From NCBI GenBank assembly GCA_041485845.1, contig JBGPKH010000222.1, positions 1 through 12,358 on the forward strand: a stretch of 12,358 nt of DNA, read 5' to 3'. The translations under genes and the position numbers were made by a program. The DNA is from OMOG01 sp041485845. Lineage in GTDB: Bacteria; Acidobacteriota; Terriglobia; Bryobacterales; Bryobacteraceae. Below are positions 5,565 through 12,358 of the stretch, piece after piece; within the stretch, counting starts at the first letter, position 1, and each line of letters begins with the position of its first letter. The notes under the pieces are model-generated. The model had not been told where the DNA came from. It saw only the letters and a list, made by a program, of their open reading frames with translations, and did no database searches.

Positions 5565-6842
5565 ATGCCATCTGAAAATGTAGGTCTTGATCGGCTGCGG
5601 CTGAAGAACGTGCGGTGCTTTCGCGATGCCGAGATTCCGTTTGACAAACGCGTGACGGTGATCGTGGGTGGCAATGCATCGGGCAAGACAACCATCATGG
5701 AAGCGTTGGCATCGCTGACGCACGGCGACGAAGAAGGGCTCCGTGGATTCCCGCTACGGCATAAAGCAGGACGGGGTGAGATCGCGTTGTATGAAAGCGG
5801 CAAACGATCCGCGGTAGCGAAGTGGGATTCGAATGAACCTGTGCGACAACGGCTTGCGGACGATCGTTATGTCTTCCTGTACGGAAGATACCGCCGTGTG
5901 CTGTCAGGGGAATCACCCGGGGAATCCCGAAATCTCACGGACGCCGAATACTTGGACGAACTGGCGTCCCACGCGGCGAAGTCGCGGACGAGTACGTTGA
6001 CTCGCCCGGACAACCGGCTATTGCAGGATCTGGCGGGATACGTCAGAGGAATCAACCGAGGTCGTAGTGCTGACCCGCGGCTAGATACGTTATGGACCCG
6101 CATGAACCGAGAGCTGCCGAAATTGGACCCCAGCCTTTCTCAGATCCGTATGGAGATGGGTGTGGACCATCTGATTCCCAGGATCATCCGGAGCGGCATT
6201 CCGTTGGAATTGACCGAGTTGTCGGATGGCTTTCAGGCGATGCTGGTGATCGTGCTGGACCTCATGCTCCGCTACGCCTATCTGTATTTCGATGGAGACC
6301 CGCTCGCCGGGAGGGCAGTGGTTGGCATCGACGAGATCGATCTGCATCTTCATCCGCGATGGCAGAGGACTGTGCTACCCCAACTGACCGGTCTGTTTCC
6401 GAATACGCAGTTCGTAATCACGACGCATTCGCCAATTGTGGTTCAGGCCGCGGTCGATCTGGGATTCTCCGTGTTGCGACTGAAGGAATTGGATGGCGTA
6501 GTGAGGGCTGAGCCATTGCCAGCTAAGGCGAGAAAGGAATTGCAGGGCGCCGAGGTCGGTTCGCTGTTGTTTGAAAAGCACCTGTTCGACGTGGGATCGC
6601 GGTTCTCGGTGGAATACGGGGAGATCGAACAGCGCGTGGAGGAACTGCGAAAGAGGATCAAGAGCGCAAAGGCGGTGAAGGAAGATTACGGCGAATTGAA
6701 GAGCCTCGTGGATCGGCTCGAGGAACTGGTCGCAAAGGAGGACCGTCGGCGCGCCTATGGCTCAACCATGGGACAGATGATGAGTTTGCAGGTGGAATTT
6801 GTCAAATCGCTGACCGATGAACTGGAGAAGGCCCGCTCGTGA
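5565..6842 (+). CDS. ptuA-like: PtuA-like ABC/RecF-type ATPase (Septu defence candidate)
   Basis: A 425-residue ATPase of the AAA_15/AAA_21, RecF/SMC-related group. Visible motifs: LKNVRCFRDAEIPF at the N terminus, Walker A GGNASGKTT (35-43), ABC-type signature LSDGFQ (219-224), Walker B VVGIDEIDLHLHP (252-264) and the switch histidine in THSP (287-290). A charged, likely coiled-coil tail (about 350-395) follows. There is no Toprim domain, unlike OLD or Gabija nucleases, so this protein has no visible nuclease of its own. Its stop overlaps the HNH start in GTGA (6839-6842). An ATPase of this type followed directly by an HNH protein of the PtuB/TIGR02646 type is the Septu arrangement, also used as effector by some retrons; no reverse transcriptase is present here. 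The expected role is to hold the nuclease inactive and release it on phage infection. No other in-frame start is near. Confidence 0.82.
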   Translation: MPSENVGLDRLRLKNVRCFRDAEIPFDKRVTVIVGGNASGKTTIMEALASLTHGDEEGLRGFPLRHKAGRGEIALYESGKRSAVAKWDSNEPVRQRLADDRYVFLYGRYRRVLSGESPGESRNLTDAEYLDELASHAAKSRTSTLTRPDNRLLQDLAGYVRGINRGRSADPRLDTLWTRMNRELPKLDPSLSQIRMEMGVDHLIPRIIRSGIPLELTELSDGFQAMLVIVLDLMLRYAYLYFDGDPLAGRAVVGIDEIDLHLHPRWQRTVLPQLTGLFPNTQFVITTHSPIVVQAAVDLGFSVLRLKELDGVVRAEPLPAKARKELQGAEVGSLLFEKHLFDVGSRFSVEYGEIEQRVEELRKRIKSAKAVKEDYGELKSLVDRLEELVAKEDRRRAYGSTMGQMMSLQVEFVKSLTDELEKARS

Positions 6843-7603
6843 GGAGGGTATATCGGGAACACTGCCCTTGTCCTCCGGCATGGCGCCGGCAGGTGGAGAA
6901 GGCGCTGCCGGATCACGTGGCGTTCCGGCGGCAGGCGATCGCGTTCGAGAAACTCAGGTTAAGTTCGAAAGAGCGCCGAAACCGGTTTTCGACTTATGCG
7001 CCTGGTGTATTGGCTGCAAGAAAGTCAGGTAAGGTGGACTTCCCCGCAGTTTGGGGCCGGCACAAAGCCATTATCGCTGCGATGTCGAGCTGGAAGTGCG
7101 CGTATTGCGAGGGAATGATCGATGCGCCTCGCGCGGCGAAGGTGGACCACTTCAAGCCGAAGGCTCTGTTCCCATCGTTGGCCTATGAGTGGACGAACTA
7201 CTTTCTGGCCTGTGAGGGGTGCAATGGTGCAAAAGGTGACAAGTGGCCGGAGCGCGGCGGCTACGTTCGGCCGGACTATGGCGATCCGAGCCGGCATTTC
7301 GTTTTTGCGGAGGATGGAACCGTTCAGCCGGCAAGTGGGCACCGCGCGGCGGAACGGATGGTGGAGGATTTCGATCTGAAACGAAAAGGCCTAGTTGAGA
7401 AAAGAAGACTCGATATCGAGTTGATGATGCGAGTGGTTGATGCCGCTGCACAATTCTATCGGGATGGCAATGAAGCGCAGGCGAAGATTTTTGCGGCGAA
7501 AGCCCGGGACGATGCGCGAAATCCCAAGAGGGCCTACTCGTCGGCACTCACGCAGTGTTTTTGGCGCGCTTGGGAGAACGCTTGCCCTGGCGTGAAGGTT
7601 TGA
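6839..7603 (+). CDS. ptuB-like: PtuB-like HNH endonuclease (Septu defence candidate)
   Basis: A 254-residue protein with a zinc-ribbon HNH centre: C87-x2-C90, then VDHFKPK (102-108) with the D103-H104 metal/general-base pair, YEWTNYFLACEGCNGAKGDKWP (116-137) with C125-x2-C128 and N129. This spacing is typical of the HNH proteins paired with PtuA-type ATPases (TIGR02646-like). The start is GTG at 6839, overlapping the ATPase stop in GTGA, with GGAGAAG 8 bases ahead (6824-6830), so translation is likely coupled. The N-terminal 80 residues are basic and the C-terminal half is helical with no further recognised motif. The last 56 bases (7548-7603) overlap the 3' end of the converging NACHT gene. 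DNA or tRNA cleavage has been described for Septu relatives; the target here cannot be told. Confidence 0.82.
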   Translation: MRRVYREHCPCPPAWRRQVEKALPDHVAFRRQAIAFEKLRLSSKERRNRFSTYAPGVLAARKSGKVDFPAVWGRHKAIIAAMSSWKCAYCEGMIDAPRAAKVDHFKPKALFPSLAYEWTNYFLACEGCNGAKGDKWPERGGYVRPDYGDPSRHFVFAEDGTVQPASGHRAAERMVEDFDLKRKGLVEKRRLDIELMMRVVDAAAQFYRDGNEAQAKIFAAKARDDARNPKRAYSSALTQCFWRAWENACPGVKV

Positions 7604-9713
7604 AATCATCGCCGAGAACTTCCCAGGGCTTGAGAAACTGTAAGAAGGCGTCGGATTGGGGTCTCGCCAAAACCGTTGCGAGAGCGCGCTTGGCACTCTG
7701 AGAGGTTTCCGCCATCCTACGTAACACAACGATCGAAATCGCCCCAACGGTTAGAAATCCGGAAATCGATTCGCCACGGAAGACCGACGCATGGTCTGAT
7801 GAAAGCTCGACTAGAATCGGAACTATCGGCTCGTACTCAAAACCCTGGAAAACAACGAGCGAGAACGTCCTCCCATTCGCGTCGTACTGCAACAGCCCGC
7901 TCGCAATAATCGGTGCGACCGTCATTCCGATTTCTCGCAATTCGTTAGCACTGGCAGTATCCTTCGGAGGAAGAATCTTCTTGAGCGCGTCTTCCACCTG
8001 CTTGCGCACGTCCAGGGGAACGTTGATCGCTGTCTCTAAGCACTTGGCGGCCAGGATCAGTGCTTTCCGATCCTTCCTGCGAAGTAGCGCGCGAATGATT
8101 CCGGCCGGATCACAGCCGGGGATGCCGGCCGCGAGGGCTATGACTTCGTGCCACCAAGGGTCGTCCAAGTGCCCTAGCAGTTGGTCAGGCCGGGAAGCAT
8201 AGTCGAGGGCGGTGAAGTACTCCTGAAAGGTGAGATGGGAAAACGCGAATACCGCCGGGCGGCGCTCGACGAGCAAGCCGCTACGATCCCGGATTTCCCG
8301 TACGATCCGAAGAGCGTCTTCCTGTGGCTTGCCCATTTGCGGGAGAATCGCAGCGAAGTGCCGGACGACTTCCGACTCCGGGATCTCGGCCTCGTGTTTC
8401 TCATGAAGGCCGCTGGCGATACCACGAAGCAGCGCGCGCTTCTGATTGGCATCCAGGTTCCCGACGGCGGCGTCTTTCGGGAACTTGGCGCGGTCCCATT
8501 CGTAGAGGAGGGCATCAGTACACTTCTGATAGAGAGTGACCCGGTGCTCGGGAATCGTACGCCCGAGGAATCGGTGCACCACGCAAAGAATGGTGGTGAG
8601 AAGCGGGTTGACAGCGATCCGCTCCACGGGACGACTGCGTTTGATGCGCGACTTCAGATCGGCCGCGGCTGCGCTCGCTTCCCGGCGCGCTTCGGACGAA
8701 TCGGAACGAGCCGAGTGCTCGGCGGCGAGACACCACCTGTCGACGAAGTCATCAACCTCGGAGTTGGTCAGGTCCGTCAATCGGAAAGCCTGGAAATCGG
8801 GAAGGCATGACTCGATCTCGCCGGGAGGTCCTGACGGCCTGCTCGTTACAATGACTGGCGTCTTCGGATAGTCCCAAGTGAACCGCACAAGTCCCGCCAC
8901 AAGTTGCTTTCGCAGTTCTTCAGGAGCTTCGTCGAGACCATCCACCAGCAGCACTGCTCGCTCCTCTGACAAGGCGGTCGAGATCACACTGGATGCGATC
9001 CCCACTTGATCCGCAAGCCATTCCACACTCAGCTCGCCATCCTTCAGCTCGCGGACAGTGACCACGACGGGCAAAGCCCTTTCCGGCCAGCTCAGCCCGA
9101 GATTTCCGACTGCACAGCGGTACGCCAGGAAAGAAACGAGCGTCGATTTTCCGCTTCCTGGCGAACCGATCAACAAGCCCCGAATATTCTCCTGGAGGAG
9201 TTCAGCAATCGGGATTCGCCGATTGAGTAACCGGTCCGAGAGTCCGAACCCCTCAAAGTGCAGCGGAACATATACCTGGTCCAGATCCAGGATCACGCGA
9301 TGGTTAAGCTGGATACCTCGCAGCTCGATGAAGCCAAATCGTTCAGCGACCTTTCGACGGTATTCCGACTCCAGCACTTCGAGAACGCGCCGGGGATCTC
9401 CCGACTGTTCCGCCACAACGAGATCCCGCTCGCGTGCGCACTGGATCTCAAATTCCTGGATGGGCTGAAACGCGTCGTCGAAGGACTGCGTGCTCCAAGC
9501 CTCGATCATCGATTCGAGCCGCGTGCGAAGCTCATCAGGTATCGCGACTGCGCCCCGAGAGTTCAGGGCATCCAGAACACGCTTGTAGGCACGGTCCTTC
9601 CGGTTCGAGAAAACAACCTCGGGGAGCGATGGATCGCGCCGGCCATTGGGGTGAACGCTGTCGAAGATCGGCCGGACAATAGTGATCTCGAGTTGGGTTC
9701 GGATGTCCGTCAC
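7548..9713 (-). CDS. Bacterial NACHT-domain STAND NTPase (anti-phage candidate)
   Basis: A 721-residue protein. NACHT motifs: Walker A GSPGSGKST (183-191), Walker B VLLVDGLDEAPEE (254-266) with the acidic pair typical of NACHT, TSRP (290-293) at the sensor-1 position, NPLLTTILCVVHR (369-381), RVTLYQKCTDALL (391-403) and FSHLTFQEYFTALDYA (491-506). The segment FIELRGIQ...LDLDQVYVPL (128-150) just before the NACHT domain recurs in bacterial NACHT proteins. Residues 1-115 hold no nuclease or TIR motif I recognise. After about 540 comes a HEAT-like helical part and then about 130 residues (590-721) of unknown type ending in a basic tail (KPSRQGKRSPKRAK). Start: GTG at 9713 with AGGA close upstream, overlapping the MFS stop in GTGA. 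Bacterial NACHT proteins protect against phage after sensing infection; the sensed factor and killing mechanism are unknown here. Confidence 0.85.
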   Translation of the reverse strand: MTDIRTQLEITIVRPIFDSVHPNGRRDPSLPEVVFSNRKDRAYKRVLDALNSRGAVAIPDELRTRLESMIEAWSTQSFDDAFQPIQEFEIQCARERDLVVAEQSGDPRRVLEVLESEYRRKVAERFGFIELRGIQLNHRVILDLDQVYVPLHFEGFGLSDRLLNRRIPIAELLQENIRGLLIGSPGSGKSTLVSFLAYRCAVGNLGLSWPERALPVVVTVRELKDGELSVEWLADQVGIASSVISTALSEERAVLLVDGLDEAPEELRKQLVAGLVRFTWDYPKTPVIVTSRPSGPPGEIESCLPDFQAFRLTDLTNSEVDDFVDRWCLAAEHSARSDSSEARREASAAAADLKSRIKRSRPVERIAVNPLLTTILCVVHRFLGRTIPEHRVTLYQKCTDALLYEWDRAKFPKDAAVGNLDANQKRALLRGIASGLHEKHEAEIPESEVVRHFAAILPQMGKPQEDALRIVREIRDRSGLLVERRPAVFAFSHLTFQEYFTALDYASRPDQLLGHLDDPWWHEVIALAAGIPGCDPAGIIRALLRRKDRKALILAAKCLETAINVPLDVRKQVEDALKKILPPKDTASANELREIGMTVAPIIASGLLQYDANGRTFSLVVFQGFEYEPIVPILVELSSDHASVFRGESISGFLTVGAISIVVLRRMAETSQSAKRALATVLARPQSDAFLQFLKPWEVLGDDFKPSRQGKRSPKRAKNTA

Positions 9714-10951
9714 GGTATCCTACTATCCAGTATAGAATCAGCCGACGCCGTTATATCCCGCTTCACGAATAGCGCGATCGCCGTCACCAGAAAACCGCCC
9801 GCCACCAGGTACACCCCCGACGCCAGGGCGATCGCCACGCCCAGTCCATACACCTGCGCCAGGACCCCGATGGCCAGCGGAGCGACCGCGCCTCCGCCCA
9901 GCCAGCCGACCGTGTTCATCATCCCGGCGGCGCTGCCGCGCGCTTCGGCGGGAACCACGTCGTATACCGAAGCGAAGATGTTGGCGTCGTACATGCCTTT
10001 CGCCAATCCCCACAGCGTCAGCGCTACCACCAGCCAGGTGGTAGAGTTGGTGAGTCCGCACAGCACGACAAACGGCGCGCCCGCAAAGACTCCGATCGCC
10101 TGCACCATGAGCCGGCCTCCGGGGCGCCTCTTGCGCAAGGTGTCCGCCAGCCAGCCTCCGATGGGCGAACCGATCATGCTCGCAAGCTGCACGAAGATGG
10201 TGGCGGTCAGCCCCGCCATGGCGAGGGTCATGTGGAATTTGTCGTAGAGGAACTTGGGCATCCAGGAGAGCAGCACCACCGCGACGAAGTTGGCGCAGAG
10301 GAAGGCCGCCATCAGGCAGAGCACGGTCGGTTTGCGCAGGAGCGCGGCGAAGGTGTCGAGGGGGACAGGCTTTTCGGCTGGTTTGCCGGGAGGCTCCCGG
10401 AGAAAGCGGTGAAGCACCGCGCCCAGAACGATGCCCGCGCCGCCAAATACGATGAACGACCAGCGCCATCCATAGCGCTGCCCGATGAGTCCCGCGAAAA
10501 ACCCGCCCGCGACGGTGCCGATGTACACGCTGGTCTGGTGCAATCCCATGGCGCGCGAACGCGTCTCACGGCCGTGGTAGCCGCCGATCAGCGACATGGA
10601 TGCCGGGAAGTACAGCGTCTCGCCCAGGCCCTCGGCGGCGCGGAATCCCAGCAACTGGCCGAAGGTGCGCGACACCGCCGTGGCGACGCAGATCAGGCTC
10701 CATACGTACAGGCCCCACAGGATCGCGGAGACGCGGCGGACGCGGTCCACGATCGCGCCGGCGAAGATTCCGCAGAGACCGTAGACCAGCGCAAAGGACG
10801 ATCCCAGCAGGCCCAACTGCACGGAGCTGAGGTGCATCTCCTTTTCGAGGAGCGGAAAAACGGAAAACACCGCCTGGCGGTCGGCGTAGTTGAAGAAGGA
10901 GATGCCCCAGAGCATCCCCACCACGGCCCACTTGTAGCGGTCCGGTTTCAC
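9710..10951 (-). CDS. Major facilitator superfamily transporter with a replaced C-terminal tail
   Basis: A 413-residue MFS permease with about 12 hydrophobic segments. Family marks are FFNYADRQAVFSVFPLLEKEM in the first segment and loop (the N-x-x-DR motif of spinster/ACS-like carriers), GAIVDRVRR in the loop 2-3 signature region, FRAAEGLGETLYFPAS in segment 4, and GGWLADTLRKRRPGG between the halves. It probably moves organic anions or sugar acids by cation symport; the substrate cannot be stated. The start is GTG at 10951, which leaves a short cytosolic lead (KPDRYKW) before segment 1. The last 14 residues (ITASADSILDSRIP) have no counterpart in the other copy, which ends VETI; they are encoded by cassette DNA outside the repeat. 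The stop overlaps the NACHT GTG by four bases. Confidence 0.9.
   Translation of the reverse strand: MKPDRYKWAVVGMLWGISFFNYADRQAVFSVFPLLEKEMHLSSVQLGLLGSSFALVYGLCGIFAGAIVDRVRRVSAILWGLYVWSLICVATAVSRTFGQLLGFRAAEGLGETLYFPASMSLIGGYHGRETRSRAMGLHQTSVYIGTVAGGFFAGLIGQRYGWRWSFIVFGGAGIVLGAVLHRFLREPPGKPAEKPVPLDTFAALLRKPTVLCLMAAFLCANFVAVVLLSWMPKFLYDKFHMTLAMAGLTATIFVQLASMIGSPIGGWLADTLRKRRPGGRLMVQAIGVFAGAPFVVLCGLTNSTTWLVVALTLWGLAKGMYDANIFASVYDVVPAEARGSAAGMMNTVGWLGGGAVAPLAIGVLAQVYGLGVAIALASGVYLVAGGFLVTAIALFVKRDITASADSILDSRIP
9729..9734 (-). promoter_or_regulatory. Possible -10 box of the NACHT gene
   Basis: On the minus strand TATACT (9734-9729) matches TATAAT at five of six positions, 15 bases before the NACHT GTG. 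AGGA lies between the two, leaving room for a very short leader with a ribosome site. The -35 region is poor. The box lies between the end of the MFS repeat (9756) and the NACHT start, so it would be cassette-borne. Read-through from the MFS gene is the alternative. Confidence 0.4.
9756..9991. repeat. Right copy of 236-bp direct repeat (within intact MFS gene)
   Basis: This copy is part of the complete MFS gene and is 220/236 identical to 5263-5498 in the same orientation. In codon terms the differences are 12 silent and 4 amino-acid changing. The repeat ends at the RD codons of the transporter; from 9755 downward the sequence is cassette-specific. Confidence 0.95.
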
Positions 10952-11002
10952 GCGAGGCTCGCCCGCGAGGTTACCGCCCCGTCAGAGAGCGTGAAGAGTT
11001 CT

Positions 11003-11083
11003 TTAGCCACAAATGAACACGAATGAACACAAATAACCGGTCCGTTTTCTTATTTGTGTTCATTTGTGTTCATTTGTGGCTAA
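11003..11083. repeat. AT-rich 34-bp inverted repeat with internal 10-base units
   Basis: Arms 11003-11036 and 11050-11083 are reverse complements at 33 of 34 positions (one mismatch at 11021), with a 13-base loop. Each arm starts TTAGCCACAAATG and is itself built from near-copies of a 10-base unit (ACAAATGAAC, ACGAATGAAC, ACAAATAA). It lies between the RND stop (11103) and the MFS start (10951), both on the minus strand. There is no T run after the stem in that direction, so a classic terminator is not supported, though so long a stem could still stop or protect the RND transcript. Similar ACAAATG-type repeats are, from general knowledge, common dispersed intergenic elements. Confidence 0.75.
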
Positions 11084-11102
11084 TAATTCTTGTTCGGTTT
11101 TT

Positions 11103-12358
11103 TCATCTCTCGATGGTAACGGCCTCGTGCTCAGTCATCGCAGCGGGCTTCTGCCTCCTTCGCAACCGCAACTTCGCGCCGGTGCCGCGGAACCGCTCCA
11201 TGTAGATGTAGAACACCGGCGTGATGTACAGCGTCAGCAACTGCGACACCACCAGGCCGCCCACTACGGACAGCCCCAGCGGGCGGCGCGCCTCGGAGCC
11301 GGCGCCGAATCCCAGGGCGATGGGCAGCGTCCCCATCAGCGCGGCCATGGTGGTCATCATGATCGGGCGGAAGCGCACCAGGCAGGCTTCGTAGATGGCG
11401 TCGGACGGCGCCATCCGGTGAAGGCGCTGAGCCTCCAGCGCGAAATCGATCATCATGATGGCGTTCTTTTTGACGATCCCGATGAGCATGATGATCCCGA
11501 CGAAGGAGTAGATATTCAGCTCGTTGTGGAACACCAGCAAGGTGGTCAGCGCACCCAGGCCGGCAGAGGGCAGGCCCGAGAGGATCGTAATGGGATGGAT
11601 GAAGCTTTCGTACAGAATCCCCAGCACCATGTAGATCACCAGGATCGCCATGACGAGCAGCACACCCATGCCTCCCAACGACGACTGGTAGGCCGCCGCG
11701 ACGCCCTGGAAGCTGGTACGGACGGTGTCCGGCAGCGTTTCCCGCGCCAACTGCTCCACGCGCCCCACCGCGTCGCCGAGCGAAACTCCGGGCAGGAGAT
11801 TGAACGAAATCGTGACCGCCGGCAACTGCCCGAGATGCGCGACCATGAGCGGCGCCACTTCGGGGCGCAGCCTGGCCACCGAGCTGAGCGCCACCAGCTT
11901 GCGGTTCGACGAGTTGATGTAGAGCAATCCGAGGCCGTTGGGATCGAGCTGGTACTTGGGCAAGAGCTCCAGGATCACCTGGTAGTCGTCGGTGGATGTG
12001 TAGATGCTCGAGACCTGGCGCGAACCGTATGCGTTGTACAGCGCATCTTCGATCTGGCCGGCATCCACGCCCAGCGCCGAAGCGCGATCGCGGTCGATAT
12101 CCACGATCACCTGCGGGCTGGAGATCTGCAGATCGCTGTTCACGTCGGAAAGCCCCGGCACGTCGCGAATCGCCTTTTCGAAATCGGCGGCGGCGCGGTA
12201 GAGCACTTCGATCTCGGGCGCCTGCAAAGTGTATTGGTAAAGGCTCCGGCTCACCTGTCCGCCGATGCGCACGAGCGGCGGATTCTGCAAGTAAGTGCGG
12301 ATGCCGGGAATCGCGTTGAGCTTAGGGCGCAGTCCTTCGATGACCTGCTCGGGAGTCA
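11103..12358 (-). CDS. RND efflux pump inner-membrane subunit, C-terminal part (5' end outside the window)
   Basis: About 417 residues of an AcrB-family proton-driven exporter; the frame is open across the right edge, so the N-terminal part lies outside. The visible part covers the end of the second periplasmic porter region (TPEQVIEGLRPKLNAIPGIR, LQNPPLVRIGGQVSRSLYQY, then the docking-type segment) and the last transmembrane bundle, with LLVMAILVIYMVLGILYESFIHP, GIIMLIGIVKKNAIMMIDFAL, RFRPIMMTTMAALMGTLPIAL and GSEARRPLGLSVVGGLVVSQLLTLYITPVFY. The ARRPLGLSVVGGL...LTLYITPVFYIYMERF ending resembles the MdtB/MdtC branch rather than AcrB itself. It would work with a periplasmic adaptor and an outer-membrane channel, which are not in view. 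It ends in a basic, lysine/arginine-rich tail. Substrates cannot be inferred. Confidence 0.93.
   Translation of the reverse strand, partial: TPEQVIEGLRPKLNAIPGIRTYLQNPPLVRIGGQVSRSLYQYTLQAPEIEVLYRAAADFEKAIRDVPGLSDVNSDLQISSPQVIVDIDRDRASALGVDAGQIEDALYNAYGSRQVSSIYTSTDDYQVILELLPKYQLDPNGLGLLYINSSNRKLVALSSVARLRPEVAPLMVAHLGQLPAVTISFNLLPGVSLGDAVGRVEQLARETLPDTVRTSFQGVAAAYQSSLGGMGVLLVMAILVIYMVLGILYESFIHPITILSGLPSAGLGALTTLLVFHNELNIYSFVGIIMLIGIVKKNAIMMIDFALEAQRLHRMAPSDAIYEACLVRFRPIMMTTMAALMGTLPIALGFGAGSEARRPLGLSVVGGLVVSQLLTLYITPVFYIYMERFRGTGAKLRLRRRQKPAAMTEHEAVTIER

Larger units (their letters stand above)
5499..9755. mobile_element. Defence cassette inserted in an MFS gene 3' end
   Basis: Unique DNA of 4257 bases between the two MFS repeats, holding the ATPase-HNH operon (plus) and the NACHT gene (minus) converging on each other. 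The interior looks less GC-rich than the flanks: the 60 bases from 6121 contain 31 G+C, the 60 bases from 4561 contain 40. Those two small samples are all I counted. There is no integrase, transposase or terminal inverted repeat, so it is not a recognisable IS or complete integrative element. Recombination between the direct repeats would remove it and leave a single intact MFS gene. Confidence 0.65.

Noticed and set aside
5499..5723. N-terminal extension of the MFS remnant frame into the ATPase region
   Set aside because: It is antisense to the ATPase 5' end and promoter; MFS homology stops at 5498.
5499..9755. Possible retron, CRISPR array or integrase in or beside the cassette
   Set aside because: No reverse transcriptase, no spaced repeats, and no tyrosine or serine recombinase or transposase motifs in any frame examined.
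5499..9755. Terminal inverted repeats at the cassette ends, as for a transposon
   Set aside because: The sequences just inside 5499 and 9755 show no inverted similarity; the only end repeats are the long direct MFS copies.
11097..11102. T6 run near the inverted repeat as an intrinsic terminator
   Set aside because: It lies 13 bases beyond the stem on the plus strand, while both neighbouring genes are on the minus strand, where no T run follows the stem.
11023..11205. Plus-strand open frame with hydrophobic LFVFICVHLWLIIL
   Set aside because: It reads through the inverted repeat and antisense to the RND gene; such CVHLWL frames are typical by-products of this repeat type.

Overview
The window looks like a chromosomal segment of a high-GC soil-type bacterium. 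The gene set fits Acidobacteriota of the Solibacter/Bryobacterales kind: a secreted ThuA-domain protein, a short-barrel POTRA protein, a Gfo/Idh/MocA oxidoreductase, a DUF29 remnant and an MdtB/C-like RND pump. This placement comes from gene style only; there is no marker gene apart from one tRNA.

Left part (1-5279): a tRNA-Arg(CCG) with encoded CCA, a secreted ThuA-like protein and an NADPH-dependent FMN reductase on the minus strand; then, on the plus strand, a broken DUF29 gene, a secreted RidA-family protein, a POTRA-repeat outer-membrane protein, a cluster of three palindromes, and a Gfo/Idh/MocA dehydrogenase.

Middle part (5247-9991): the most interesting region. A self-contained cassette of about 4.26 kb (5499-9755) carries an ABC/RecF-like ATPase and an HNH nuclease with start and stop overlapping. 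This is the architecture of the Septu anti-phage system (PtuA-PtuB). Converging on it is a 721-residue NACHT-domain STAND ATPase of the bacterial NACHT defence type. The cassette sits inside the 3' end of a major facilitator gene. A 236-bp piece of that gene's 3' end is repeated in direct orientation on both sides (5263-5498 and 9756-9991, 220/236 identical, no gaps). Twelve of the 16 differences are silent, so the two copies diverged as working genes before they were brought together. The layout is what single-crossover integration of a circle carrying a foreign MFS 3' fragment would give. No integrase or transposase is visible.

Right part (9710-12358): the complete MFS transporter, whose last residues are now written by cassette DNA and whose stop overlaps the NACHT start; an AT-rich 34-bp inverted repeat; and the C-terminal part of an RND efflux pump running off the window edge.

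Working model (inference): ATPase-HNH and NACHT are two inward-facing defence units delivered together as one cassette. Housekeeping and transport genes flank it, and the repeats could allow clean excision.
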